Shown piece after piece: positions 39,344 to 48,618 of a DNA stretch of 64,000 nucleotides (position 1 is the first letter of the stretch; the number at the start of each line of letters is the position of its first letter). The notes under the pieces are model-generated. The model was not told the DNA's origin. It did not search any database and was given only the letters and a program-made list of their open reading frames with translations. Origin of the DNA: Vibrio litoralis DSM 17657 (GTDB lineage: Bacteria > Pseudomonadota > Gammaproteobacteria > Enterobacterales > Vibrionaceae); assembly GCF_000426765.1 (NCBI RefSeq), contig NZ_KE384567.1, positions 603,152-667,151 on the forward strand, written 5' to 3'. A program made the translations under genes and the position numbers.

Positions 39344-40110
39344 TATCTCACCCATACCCATGTCCCCGTTACAGTCATTGCAGCCACAATCCCTAAGCAA
39401 GTGGCAAAGGTCAATAAACTTGCCATGAAAAATCGAGCAATTCCCATATTGATATAACCTTTCAACATATCTGCAACCGCATTAATCAAAGGAAAACCAG
39501 GAACCAGCATCAGCACCGAAGATGCCATGGCAGTAAATGGAGCATTGCCTAATTGGTGGATAACTGCTTGAGAGGAAATCAATGTGGTCACAAATGCAGT
39601 CACTGCAAAATTGACTAGTGGGTTAAAGTTGCGATGCCCCACTTCTTGACGAACAAACATACCACAACAGGATGCGATAAAGGTAATCGCACATATCATT
39701 ACATCCCCACCCGCTAAGCGCGCGAACGCAGCACAAGATAAACCAATCATAAATAAAACCAACCAACGGTTATATCTAACGGGCTTAATTTGCTCGAGTT
39801 TATGAAGCGCTAATCGATAGTCAATAATTTTACGCTCGAGCATAATACAGATTTGCTGAACTTCCGTAACAACTGTCATATTGATGCCACGATCAGGACA
39901 ACGGCGGGCGGTAGTAATACAATGCTCATTCATAACAGTGGTCACCACTAATGAGCTAGCTGACATTGACACCTCAACATCCGTCATTCCACTTGCAAGG
40001 CCTAACCTTCGAATTAAATCTCCGACTAGAGTGCTTTCAGCGCCATGTGCAAGCAGCATTTGACCAGCTTGAATAATCATCCGAGTAATTATTCGTTGTT
40101 TTTCATCCAT
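39343..40110 (-). CDS. yjjP: YjjP subunit of the YjjPB (ThrE-type) exporter
   Basis: 255 residues of the DUF1212 family. A soluble N-terminal part (MDEKQRIITRMIIQAGQMLL, then HGAESTLVGDLIRRLG) with the conserved HGAES segment is followed by five helices, including SCAAFARLAGGDVMICAITF and VLMLVPGFPLINAVADMLKG. It is the partner of YjjB. An upstream palindrome-like ATCAATCCATTGAT (about 40122-40135) may be part of its promoter region. Confidence 0.85.
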   Translation of the reverse strand: MDEKQRIITRMIIQAGQMLLAHGAESTLVGDLIRRLGLASGMTDVEVSMSASSLVVTTVMNEHCITTARRCPDRGINMTVVTEVQQICIMLERKIIDYRLALHKLEQIKPVRYNRWLVLFMIGLSCAAFARLAGGDVMICAITFIASCCGMFVRQEVGHRNFNPLVNFAVTAFVTTLISSQAVIHQLGNAPFTAMASSVLMLVPGFPLINAVADMLKGYINMGIARFFMASLLTFATCLGIVAAMTVTGTWVWVR

Positions 40111-40239
40111 TATTATATTCTCATCAATCCATTGATAATTGGCCCATTCTGCAGATAAGAACTATCACTTTATCGACAATTAAGGCTAGTGGTTAAAGTG
40201 TGCACTAAAATCCTATCCAATAGCATGATTTAGGATAAA

Positions 40240-40273
40240 AAAAAGCTGTGATCCTTAAAGAATCACAGCTTAT
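40240..40273 (-). terminator. Terminator of obgE
   Basis: AAGCTGTGAT (40243-40252) pairs with ATCACAGCTT (40262-40271). On the minus strand the stem is followed by a long T-run (plus-strand AAAAAAAA). The other side lacks a long T-run. Confidence 0.87.
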
Positions 40274-40293
40274 ATATCTATCGATTATGTAGA

Positions 40294-41466
<1,173 letters not shown>

Positions 41467-41541
41467 CTACTCCACCTGCATTATTGGCAAGTTATTATGA
41501 GTGTAGACCACAGACTGTAAATCCCAACTCTCGACTATCGA

Positions 41542-41574
41542 GTCTAGGGTCTAGGGTCTAGGGTCTAGGGTCTA
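41542..41574. repeat. Heptamer array GTCTAGG, 4.5 copies
   Basis: An exact tandem array with 7-bp period (GTCTAGG) between obgE and rpmA, 79 bp upstream of obgE. It is a variant of the GTCCCTA heptamers seen at 43488 and 48429. CTAG is usually rare in proteobacterial DNA, so its density here is notable. Confidence 0.85.
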
Positions 41575-41595
41575 TTATATAACTTTGCTATAAAT

Positions 41596-41624
41596 AAAAA
41601 ACCCCGCCATAAAGGCAGGGCTTT
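41596..41624 (-). terminator. Terminator of rplU-rpmA
   Basis: On the minus strand CCCTGCC TTTAT GGCGGGG forms a stem with one T-G pair, followed by TTTTTT. It lies about 25 bp after the rpmA stop. Confidence 0.85.
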
Positions 41625-41646
41625 GAATTCAATAGTAAACAGAAAC

Positions 41647-41904
41647 TTATGCAGTTTCGATGCTTACAAACTTACGGTTCTTAGGACCTTTAACTTCAAA
41701 TTTAACTTTACCTTCAGATAAAGCAAATAGAGTATGGTCTTTACCGATACCAACATTCGTTCCAGCGTGGAATTTAGTACCACGTTGACGAACAATGATG
41801 TTACCAGCTAGAACAGATTCGCCACCAAAACGCTTAACACCTAGGCGTTTGCTTTCTGAATCGCGACCGTTATTGGTAGAACCACCAGCTTTTTTATGTG
41901 CCAT
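41647..41904 (-). CDS. rpmA: 50S ribosomal protein L27
   Basis: 85 residues. The N-terminus [20 protein letters not shown] reaches the peptidyl transferase centre; [20 protein letters not shown] and GKDHTLFAL follow. The start at 41904 has ACGGAGAAGC upstream. It forms an operon with rplU (22-bp gap) and has a terminator after it. Confidence 0.98.
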   Translation of the reverse strand: MAHKKAGGSTNNGRDSESKRLGVKRFGGESVLAGNIIVRQRGTKFHAGTNVGIGKDHTLFALSEGKVKFEVKGPKNRKFVSIETA

Positions 41905-41926
41905 GTTAGCTTCTCCGTTATGTTAA

Positions 41927-42238
41927 TTAAGCGCTGATGCCAGTAATTTTGACTTCAGTGAACCACTGACGGTGGCCCATTTGCTTACGAGAATGCTTAC
42001 GACGACGGAACTTAACGATTTTAATTTTATCGCCACGACCGTGCTTAACTACTTCCGCAGTTACTTTACCGCCAGCAACCAGAGGTGCACCAATAGTGAT
42101 TTCTTCACCATTAGCAACCATAAGAACTGAATCAAACTCAACGTTTGCGCCAGTTTCTACGTCCAATTTTTCTAAACGAAGAGTTTGACCTTCGCTTACA
42201 CGGTGTTGTTTACCACCAGATTGGAAAACAGCGTACAT
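41927..42238 (-). CDS. rplU: 50S ribosomal protein L21
   Basis: 103 residues. [20 protein letters not shown] at the N-terminus and [20 protein letters not shown] near the C-terminus identify L21. It is divergent from ispB, with about 270 bp between. GCGGAGTAAA precedes the ATG. Confidence 0.98.
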   Translation of the reverse strand: MYAVFQSGGKQHRVSEGQTLRLEKLDVETGANVEFDSVLMVANGEEITIGAPLVAGGKVTAEVVKHGRGDKIKIVKFRRRKHSRKQMGHRQWFTEVKITGISA

Positions 42239-42511
42239 ATTTTACTCCGCTTTTTCCGCACAGCATCATGTTAATTATTTTAAACATATCAGGTGTGCGC
42301 TTAAACTTGTCATCAATAGGGCGCAGATTCTACTTGAGAGCTTGGCCTTTGACAAGATAAATATTAAAAAAAATGGCGAAAAGATCATCGCCTGATTAAA
42401 GTGCGCTAATGATGCCGTTTACACTCGTGTTTATCAATGTTTTTTAGTGTAGAATCCATGATTATTTTTTAAATTTAGGCCTAGCACGCCCTATTCTCAG
42501 CTGGAAGAACA

Positions 42512-43483
42512 ATGGATTTTAAAGCTATCCAGGCACTCACTGCCGACGACATGGTAAAAGTGAATGAAACCATTCATGCACAATTGAATTCAGAAGTTAG
42601 CCTTATTAATCAACTCGGTTTCTACATTGTTAGTGGTGGAGGCAAACGCCTGCGCCCTCTTTTAGCGTTACTATCAGCCAAAGCTTTAGGCTATCAAGGT
42701 CAAGATCACATCACTGCCGCTGCGTTTGTAGAATTCATTCACACCGCTACATTACTGCATGATGATGTGGTAGATGAATCGGATATGCGTCGTGGTAAAG
42801 AAACCGCTAATGCTGCATTTGGTAATGCCGCTAGCGTTCTGGTTGGCGACTACATTTATACTCGCTCTTTCCAAATGATGACCAGCCTTGGATCTTTAAA
42901 GATCCTCAAGTTAATGAGTGATGCGGTAAACGTGATTGCCGAGGGTGAAGTTCAGCAATTAATGAATTGCAACGATCCAAACACTACCGAAGAAAGCTAC
43001 ATGCAAGTGATCTATTCGAAAACGGCACGTCTATTTGAAGCGGCCACTCAAATTGGTGCTTTGTTGGTTGATGCACCAAAAGAAACCGAAGTCGCACTGC
43101 AAAATTACGGTAAGTACTTAGGCACCGCTTTTCAGTTAATTGATGATGTGATGGATTACACATCTGATGGTAAAGAGATGGGCAAAAATGTCGGTGATGA
43201 TCTTGCCGAAGGTAAACCTACCCTACCTCTACTTTATGCAATGCAAAACGGCACACCAGAACAAGCGGCTATGATTCGTGATGCAATTGAACACTCGAAT
43301 GGCATGGAAAAACTGGACGCTATTATAGCGGCCATGAGTGAAACGGGTTCACTCGAATACACGACACAACGTGCAGAAGAAGAAGCCGATAAAGCCATTG
43401 CAGAACTAGCCATTATTCCAGAGTCAGACTACAAACAAGCTCTGATTACTCTTGCGCACATGGCGGTTAGAAGGACGAAATAA
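42512..43483 (+). CDS. ispB: Octaprenyl diphosphate synthase
   Basis: 323 residues, trans-isoprenyl diphosphate synthase fold. The first Asp-rich motif is LLHDDVVDESDMRRGKET and the second is AFQLIDDVMDYTSDGKEMG; GGGKRLRPLLALLSAKALG precedes them. It makes the C40 side chain of ubiquinone and menaquinone. TGGAAGAACA precedes the ATG. Conserved divergently from rplU. A heptamer array follows the stop closely, then a terminator. Confidence 0.96.
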   Translation: MDFKAIQALTADDMVKVNETIHAQLNSEVSLINQLGFYIVSGGGKRLRPLLALLSAKALGYQGQDHITAAAFVEFIHTATLLHDDVVDESDMRRGKETANAAFGNAASVLVGDYIYTRSFQMMTSLGSLKILKLMSDAVNVIAEGEVQQLMNCNDPNTTEESYMQVIYSKTARLFEAATQIGALLVDAPKETEVALQNYGKYLGTAFQLIDDVMDYTSDGKEMGKNVGDDLAEGKPTLPLLYAMQNGTPEQAAMIRDAIEHSNGMEKLDAIIAAMSETGSLEYTTQRAEEEADKAIAELAIIPESDYKQALITLAHMAVRRTK

Positions 43484-43487
43484 CAAA

Positions 43488-43516
43488 GTTTCTAGGTTGC
43501 AGTCCCTAGTTTCTAG
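43488..43516. repeat. Heptamer array after ispB
   Basis: Four in-phase heptamers (GTTTCTA, GGTTGCA, GTCCCTA, GTTTCTA) lie directly after the ispB stop codon at 43483, followed by a reverse-oriented CCCTAGG at 43524-43530. They belong to the same family as the arrays at 41542 and 48429. Confidence 0.7.
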
Positions 43517-43546
43517 AAAAAGCCCTAGGAACCAATAAATATAAAA

Positions 43547-43583
43547 ATCCCGTGCAGTTCAATAACTACACGGGATTATTTTT
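43547..43583. terminator. Bidirectional terminator between ispB and mdh
   Basis: AATCCCGTG (43547-43555) pairs with CACGGGATT (43569-43577); a T-run follows on the plus strand and an A-run precedes the stem. It serves the convergent ispB and mdh genes. Confidence 0.85.
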
Positions 43584-43603
43584 ATCAGATGATATCGCCT
43601 ATC

Positions 43604-44539
43604 TTACTTAGCGAACTCTTCACCTAGAGCAATATCTGATTTTAGTGTATCTAGCATGCTATCAAACGCTTGTTGTTCAAATGCACTTAACTCACCAAAG
43701 CTTAGAATTTCTTCTACGCCTTCTTTACCTAAACGAATAGGTTGCGCGAAGAAACGTGCGTGTTCGCCATCACCTTCAACGTAAGCACATTCCACAATTC
43801 CTTGCTCGCCGTTCAGTGCTTTGACTAAAGACAAACCAAAACGGTAAGCTGCTTGGCCCATAGAAAGCGTTGCAGAGCCACCGCCCGCTTTAGCTTCTAC
43901 TACTTCTGTACCTGCGTTTTGAATACGCTTAGTTAGAGAAGCTAGCTCATCATCAGAGAATTCCACGCCTTTTACTTGAGAAAGTAGAGGTAGGATCGTC
44001 ACACCAGAGTGACCACCGATAACCGGAACTTCTAAACCATCAAGTGAAACACCTTTCAATTCAGAAACAAAAGTCTCAGAACGAATCACATCGAGTGTAG
44101 TAATACCAAATAAGCGATTCTTATTGTAAACACCCGCTTTTTTCAATACTTCAGCGGCAATTGGCACGGTTGTATTAACTGGGTTAGTAATAATACCAAC
44201 ACACGCAGTTGGACAAGTATTCGCAATTTTTTCAGCTAGAGACTTAATGATCCCAGCATTAACATTGAAAAGATCCGAGCGATCCATGCCAGGTTTACGT
44301 GCAACACCGGCAGAAATAAGCACTACGTCAGCGCCTTCTAATGCTGGAGTTGGATCTTCACCTGCATAACCTTTGATCGAAACAGGCGTTGGGATATGAC
44401 TTAAATCAGCAGCAACCCCTGGTGTAACTGGAGCAATATCGTATAAAGCAAGATCTGATCCTGCAGGAAGTCCGTTTTTCAGCAATAAAGCAAGTGCTTG
44501 ACCAATACCACCAGCAGCACCAATTACAGCTACTTTCAT
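43604..44539 (-). CDS. mdh: Malate dehydrogenase
   Basis: 311 residues of the NAD-dependent malate dehydrogenase family. [20 protein letters not shown] is the Rossmann glycine loop; the active-site His lies in [35 protein letters not shown] is near the C-terminus. It interconverts malate and oxaloacetate in the TCA cycle. GAAGGAGAAAGGCTC precedes the start. Divergent from argR, as in other gammaproteobacteria. Confidence 0.97.
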   Translation of the reverse strand: MKVAVIGAAGGIGQALALLLKNGLPAGSDLALYDIAPVTPGVAADLSHIPTPVSIKGYAGEDPTPALEGADVVLISAGVARKPGMDRSDLFNVNAGIIKSLAEKIANTCPTACVGIITNPVNTTVPIAAEVLKKAGVYNKNRLFGITTLDVIRSETFVSELKGVSLDGLEVPVIGGHSGVTILPLLSQVKGVEFSDDELASLTKRIQNAGTEVVEAKAGGGSATLSMGQAAYRFGLSLVKALNGEQGIVECAYVEGDGEHARFFAQPIRLGKEGVEEILSFGELSAFEQQAFDSMLDTLKSDIALGEEFAK

Positions 44540-44918
44540 GAGCCTTTCTCCTTCGAAAAATTTGATTATTTTTTTACATTATTTAGGTCTGAGTTTAAGG
44601 AGTTGGAACGACACTCCCTAAGAAATTTTTAGGGCCTAATTTTAATACCTTCGAAAGTACAATAAGTCGAATATAATTACAATTATTCAACATCAGCTTT
44701 GCGATATTGCACTCATCCCTTGTTAAATTACATATAAAATCAATAACTAAATTAAAAGCTCAAACCAAAGTAAGGCCCTTTCATCAATGCTTCCGACATA
44801 AAAAAACAACATTACATTCACAATATTTTTTTATTGAAAACTTGACCTAATCGTTTGGTGATTACTGAGCATCTATGCGAAAATATTGAAATTATATGTA
44901 CCATTAAAAGAATCCATT
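44540..44918. promoter_or_regulatory. mdh-argR divergent control region with ARG box-like dyad
   Basis: 379 bp between mdh and argR. It contains hairpins CCTAAGAAATTTTTAGG (44617-44633) and GGAGT N9 ACTCC (44599-44617) in the mdh leader. A dyad GAATA N10 TATTC at 44669-44688 has GAAT and ATTCA half-sites like imperfect ARG boxes; ArgR autoregulation is likely in principle but the match is weak. The rest is AT-rich with no ORF. Confidence 0.35.
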
Positions 44919-45389
44919 ATGCGAAATAGTGACAAACAAGATAATTTAGTCCGCTCTTTTAAAGCTTTATTAAAAGAAGAATGTTTTGGCTCTCAAGGCG
45001 AGATTGTTGATGCACTGAGAGAAGAAGGCTTTGAAAATATCAATCAATCCAAAGTCTCTCGTATGCTGACGAAGTTTGGTGCGGTAAGAACGCGTAATGC
45101 GAAAATGGAAATGGTGTATTGCTTACCGGCTGAATTAGGTGTCCCTACTGCCTCAAGCTCTTTACGCGAACTAGTGCTCGATGTTGGTCATAACGATGCT
45201 TTAGTTGTGATTCATACCGGTCCGGGAGCGGCCCAGTTGATAGCTCGTTTGCTTGACTCTCTAGGCAAATCAGAAGGCATTCTTGGAGTCGTTGCGGGGG
45301 ATGATACAATTTTCATTACACCGACCTTAAATATTAGTACCAAGCAACTATTCGATTCTGTGTGCGAGTTATTTGAATACGCAGGTTAA
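44919..45389 (+). CDS. argR: Arginine repressor
   Basis: 156 residues from ATG 44919 ([20 protein letters not shown]); an in-frame ATG at 44886 gives a poor N-terminus. The winged helix includes [20 protein letters not shown] and [16 protein letters not shown]; the C-terminal domain has the arginine-binding [17 protein letters not shown] and [11 protein letters not shown]. It represses arginine biosynthesis as a hexamer. Confidence 0.96.
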   Translation: MRNSDKQDNLVRSFKALLKEECFGSQGEIVDALREEGFENINQSKVSRMLTKFGAVRTRNAKMEMVYCLPAELGVPTASSSLRELVLDVGHNDALVVIHTGPGAAQLIARLLDSLGKSEGILGVVAGDDTIFITPTLNISTKQLFDSVCELFEYAG

Positions 45390-45411
45390 GGCATAAAACT
45401 CCCTTCTCGCT

Positions 45412-45465
45412 AGGCGTTCTTTTGAGCTTTTTACTCACTAGTCGTGAACGCCTTCTCACTTTTTA
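45412..45465 (+). terminator. Likely terminator of argR
   Basis: AGGCGTTC (45412-45419) pairs with GAACGCCT (45446-45453) around a 26-base loop, followed by TTTTTATATAA. The loop is long for an intrinsic terminator. Confidence 0.55.
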
Positions 45466-45604
45466 TATAATTTTCAATAATTATCTATCTTTATAACCCT
45501 TATTGTTAGTATGTTTATTAACAACTTATCAACCTCTCACATATTGTTGATATACAATGGCAAGGATCGCCATTTCTCGTTTTATTAGCATTAAGGATTA
45601 TGCT

Positions 45605-46612
45605 ATGACTGCCTCAGCCCTCCATTTTCATCGTTTTTTATCTCACCGTCTCCATAAAATCTTACTGGCTTGCCTATTGGTTATCTCAACCACAACGGTA
45701 AAAGCAGAAGAGAATAAAAGCTATATCACTATTGCCACTGGAGCAGTAACAGGGGTTTATTACCCTGCTGGTAGCTCTATATGTAAGTTAATCAATAAAG
45801 GGCGTTTACAGCATAATATTCGCTGTTCAGTCGAGCCTTCAGCAGGCTCTGTTGATAATATTGATCAAGTGAGATTAGGTAAGAATGATTTAGGGATCAC
45901 TCAATCAGATTGGCAATACTTTGCCTATCAAGGTAGTAAAGAATTTACCCCTAAAGCGCCTTATACCAATATGCGCGCGCTCTTCTCTTTGCACAATGAA
46001 CCGTTTAATCTCATCGTCCGCAAAGATTCAAATATCAAAAATGTCGCGAATTTAGTCAATAAAAGAGTCAACATTGGTAATAAAGGATCGGGTGATCGAG
46101 CAACTATGAATAAGATCATGCAGCAATTTGGCTGGTCACCAAAAAGCTTCTCGCGGGCAACTGAATTTACCGGGGCAAGCCGAGCTCAAGCGTTGTGCGA
46201 TAATCAAATTGATGCTTTTGTTTCCATTTTAGGTAACCCTAATGCTTCGATAAAAGAAGCGACAACCTCTTGTCAGGCCAAGTTAATTCCAGTGATTGGC
46301 TCTAAAATCGATAGCTTAGTCGATAGCACCCCTTACTATGCCACTACGATCATTCCGGCAAACCTATACCCAAACAACGATCAGAACATCAAAACCTTCG
46401 GCACTCTATCGGTTGTATTTACCGATAAACGAATGTCCGACGAACTTGCTTATAACATCACCAAGGCAGTATTTGAGAACCTTAATACTTTTAAGCGCCT
46501 ACACCCTGCTTTTGCGATGTTAAAGAAAGAACATATGATCAAAGATGGTATATCCGCGCCACTACATCCGGGCGCAATTCGTTATTATAAAGAAGTCGGC
46601 TTATTACCTTAA
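45605..46612 (+). CDS. TAXI-family TRAP transporter solute-binding protein
   Basis: 335 residues from ATG 45605; TAAGGATT precedes it. A signal peptide (LHKILLACLLVISTTTVKAE) is cleaved near residue 35. The mature domain matches the TAXI family: ITIATGAVTGVYYPAGSSIC, QSDWQYFAYQGSKEF and GNKGSGDRATMNKIMQQFGW. TAXI receptors feed fused DctQM permeases, but none is encoded nearby; upstream is argR and downstream a convergent dehydrogenase gene. The ligand is unknown (glutamate or C4-type carboxylates in characterised cases). Confidence 0.85.
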   Translation: MTASALHFHRFLSHRLHKILLACLLVISTTTVKAEENKSYITIATGAVTGVYYPAGSSICKLINKGRLQHNIRCSVEPSAGSVDNIDQVRLGKNDLGITQSDWQYFAYQGSKEFTPKAPYTNMRALFSLHNEPFNLIVRKDSNIKNVANLVNKRVNIGNKGSGDRATMNKIMQQFGWSPKSFSRATEFTGASRAQALCDNQIDAFVSILGNPNASIKEATTSCQAKLIPVIGSKIDSLVDSTPYYATTIIPANLYPNNDQNIKTFGTLSVVFTDKRMSDELAYNITKAVFENLNTFKRLHPAFAMLKKEHMIKDGISAPLHPGAIRYYKEVGLLP

Positions 46613-46630
46613 AAAAATAAGCAGGGTAAG

Positions 46631-47617
46631 TTAACAGACTCGATTCTGCTCCACACCTTGTTGGTATTTTTCAATATTATCCATCAAGATATTACATAAC
46701 GCTTGAATAGAAGAATGGCTCCCCCACGCGACATGAGGAGTGAGAAGTAAGTTTGGTAAGTCCATATTGGCGATAAGCGGATTCGACTCATCAGCAGGCT
46801 CTTGAGTAAATACATCACACCCTGCACCAGCAATTTGTTTGGCTTTTAATGCTTCCACCAAGTCTGACTCATTAACTAGCCCACCGCGACCGGCATTAAT
46901 TAAAATTGCGCTCGGCTTCATCGCTGTCAATTCTGGCATCGCAATTAAATCTTGCGTGTCATCAGTAAGTGGACAATGCAAAGTCAACACATCAGCCGTT
47001 TCAAGGACTTTTTCAAACGCCATATAGCCAGGGCGCGCAGGTTTTACCCCTTTACGCTCCGCAAATACTACCTTCATGCCAATCGCTTTGGCTAACACGC
47101 CAACTGCTTGCCCTAGACTACCACTGCCAATGATCCCGATGGTTGAATCGGCCACATCAGTAATAGGATGAGTAAAGAAACAGAACTGCTTCTGTTTTTG
47201 CCATTCACCTGCGGCGATATCTTGATGGTACCCCACTAAATTACGCTTTAGCGCAAACATCATCGCCACCACATGTTCTGGCACAGAGCGCGTTCCATAC
47301 CCTTGTACATTGGTTACTACTATTCCATGCTCTCGACAGTAGTCTAAATCAACGTTATTGGTTCCTGTCGCCGCGACCGCAATTAACTTGAGTTTCGGGG
47401 CTTGCTTTAGAATGCCTGCCGTTAATTGCACTTTATTGGTGATCACAATATCGGCCGATGCAATACGCTCTACCACCTTCTCCGCTGGCGTTAAATCAAA
47501 CTGTTGCCATTGATGCTCAAAGGTTAAGTTTGGCACGCTAATATGTTCAGGAATGGTGGCGTGATCTAAAAAAACCACCGTTGGTTTACTAGGTAAATGA
47601 GTAGGAGGGATCGACAT
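46631..47617 (-). CDS. D-2-hydroxyacid dehydrogenase
   Basis: 328 residues. The catalytic domain contains VAATGTNNVDLDYCREHGIV; the NAD-binding Rossmann motif is GIIGSGSLGQAVGVLAKAIG; the catalytic Arg-Glu-His are in INAGRGGLVNESDL, VFTQEPAD and TPHVAWGS. It is closest to glycerate/hydroxypyruvate reductases in arrangement, but the substrate cannot be assigned. It is separated from rluA by 62 bp and may share its transcript. It converges on the TAXI gene. Confidence 0.85.
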   Translation of the reverse strand: MSIPPTHLPSKPTVVFLDHATIPEHISVPNLTFEHQWQQFDLTPAEKVVERIASADIVITNKVQLTAGILKQAPKLKLIAVAATGTNNVDLDYCREHGIVVTNVQGYGTRSVPEHVVAMMFALKRNLVGYHQDIAAGEWQKQKQFCFFTHPITDVADSTIGIIGSGSLGQAVGVLAKAIGMKVVFAERKGVKPARPGYMAFEKVLETADVLTLHCPLTDDTQDLIAMPELTAMKPSAILINAGRGGLVNESDLVEALKAKQIAGAGCDVFTQEPADESNPLIANMDLPNLLLTPHVAWGSHSSIQALCNILMDNIEKYQQGVEQNRVC

Positions 47618-47679
47618 GTAAAATCCTTTTCGGCCTGAAAATAAAATATACCCACGGGATAAGTTACTCGGGAATACCC

Positions 47680-48417
47680 CTACGACGATACCAAAGTTTT
47701 ATAATCTGGCAACTCAGGTTCAGCGTTAAAGTGTTGCAAAATTTGCGCTTTTACGTCGGGATAAAAATCACAATCAACAAACGCCGTCGCTAATTGATTG
47801 TCTTTCGGATGATAAAAACTCAATTCAGTCGAGTGTAATTGTAATCTTGTTGAGTACTCAAACGCCTCTTGAGCCGCATAGAATTCATCGCCAATAATCG
47901 GGTTACCTAGCGCCATCATGTGTACCCGAAGCTGGTGTGATCGCCCCGTGATCGGCAGTAGACGAACGACGGTAGTCTGCTCTTCTCGCGCCACCACTTG
48001 ATAACGTGTTAAAGAAGGCTTGCCATCTTGGTGACAGACTTTTTGTCGCGGGCGATTAGGCCAATCACAAATCAGCGGTAAATCAATCTCACCTTGGTCG
48101 TGCTCAACCCTTCCCCATACGCGCGCATAATAAATTTTATGAGTGAGGCGATACTGGAATTGCTTCTTAAGATGGCGTTCCGCTTCTTTAGTTAAAGCAA
48201 ATAACATCAAACCAGAAGTCGCCATATCCAAGCGATGCACCACTTCAATATTTGGATAAGTCTCACGTAAACGACTCCAAATACTATCGTAATGCTCAGC
48301 CAAGCGCCCCGGAACAGACAACAAACCTGCTGGTTTATTCGCCACCAAAATATGTTCATCTTGATAGACGATATCCGTCCAAGGATCAATGGGTGGGAGG
48401 TATTCAAGTAGGGCCAT
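47680..48417 (-). CDS. rluA: Ribosomal large subunit/tRNA pseudouridine synthase RluA
   Basis: 245 residues. The catalytic motif HRLDMATSGLMLFALTKEAE carries the nucleophilic Asp. PLICDWPNRPRQKVCHQDGK and LLPITGRSHQLRVHMMALGN are further RluA/RsuA-family signatures, and the protein lacks an S4 domain. RluA modifies U746 of 23S rRNA and U32 of certain tRNAs. The start lies 202 bp beyond the rapA stop, the gap filled by a heptamer array. In E. coli rapA, rluA and djlA are also neighbours. Confidence 0.92.
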   Translation of the reverse strand: MALLEYLPPIDPWTDIVYQDEHILVANKPAGLLSVPGRLAEHYDSIWSRLRETYPNIEVVHRLDMATSGLMLFALTKEAERHLKKQFQYRLTHKIYYARVWGRVEHDQGEIDLPLICDWPNRPRQKVCHQDGKPSLTRYQVVAREEQTTVVRLLPITGRSHQLRVHMMALGNPIIGDEFYAAQEAFEYSTRLQLHSTELSFYHPKDNQLATAFVDCDFYPDVKAQILQHFNAEPELPDYKTLVSS

Positions 48418-48428
48418 AGAAAAACAAG

Positions 48429-48615
48429 TTCCTAGTTTAGAGTTCCTAGTTTAGAGTTCCTAGTTTCAAGTCCCTAGTCCCTAGTCCCTAGTCCCTAGGA
48501 AATAGTTCAAGGAAGAATATTTAAGATAGAAAACTAGAAAATAAAATACATAAAAACATCCCCGTTCCTAGAAATTAACCTCTAGGGACTAAAAACTAGG
48601 AACTAGGGACTGCTT
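48429..48615. repeat. Heptamer array and inverted counterpart between rapA and rluA
   Basis: From 48429 to 48498 ten 7-bp units lie in phase: GTTCCTA and GTTTAGA alternate, then GTTTCAA, then four perfect GTCCCTA. From about 48581 to 48611 the reverse complement appears (CTAGGGACTAAAAACTAGG, then AACTAGG, then GGGACT), so the two halves could pair across the gap. A CCTAG also appears at 48568. The segment fills the intergenic space in rapA-rluA transcription direction. Confidence 0.85.
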
Positions 48616-48618
48616 TTT

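Noticed and set aside
45412..45453. Integron attC-like site
   Set aside because: The stem AGGCGTTC/GAACGCCT lacks the attC core sequences, and no integrase or cassettes are nearby. A terminator after argR is simpler.
41542..48615. CRISPR arrays
   Set aside because: The arrays are 7-bp tandem units with no unique spacers of constant length, and no cas genes are present.
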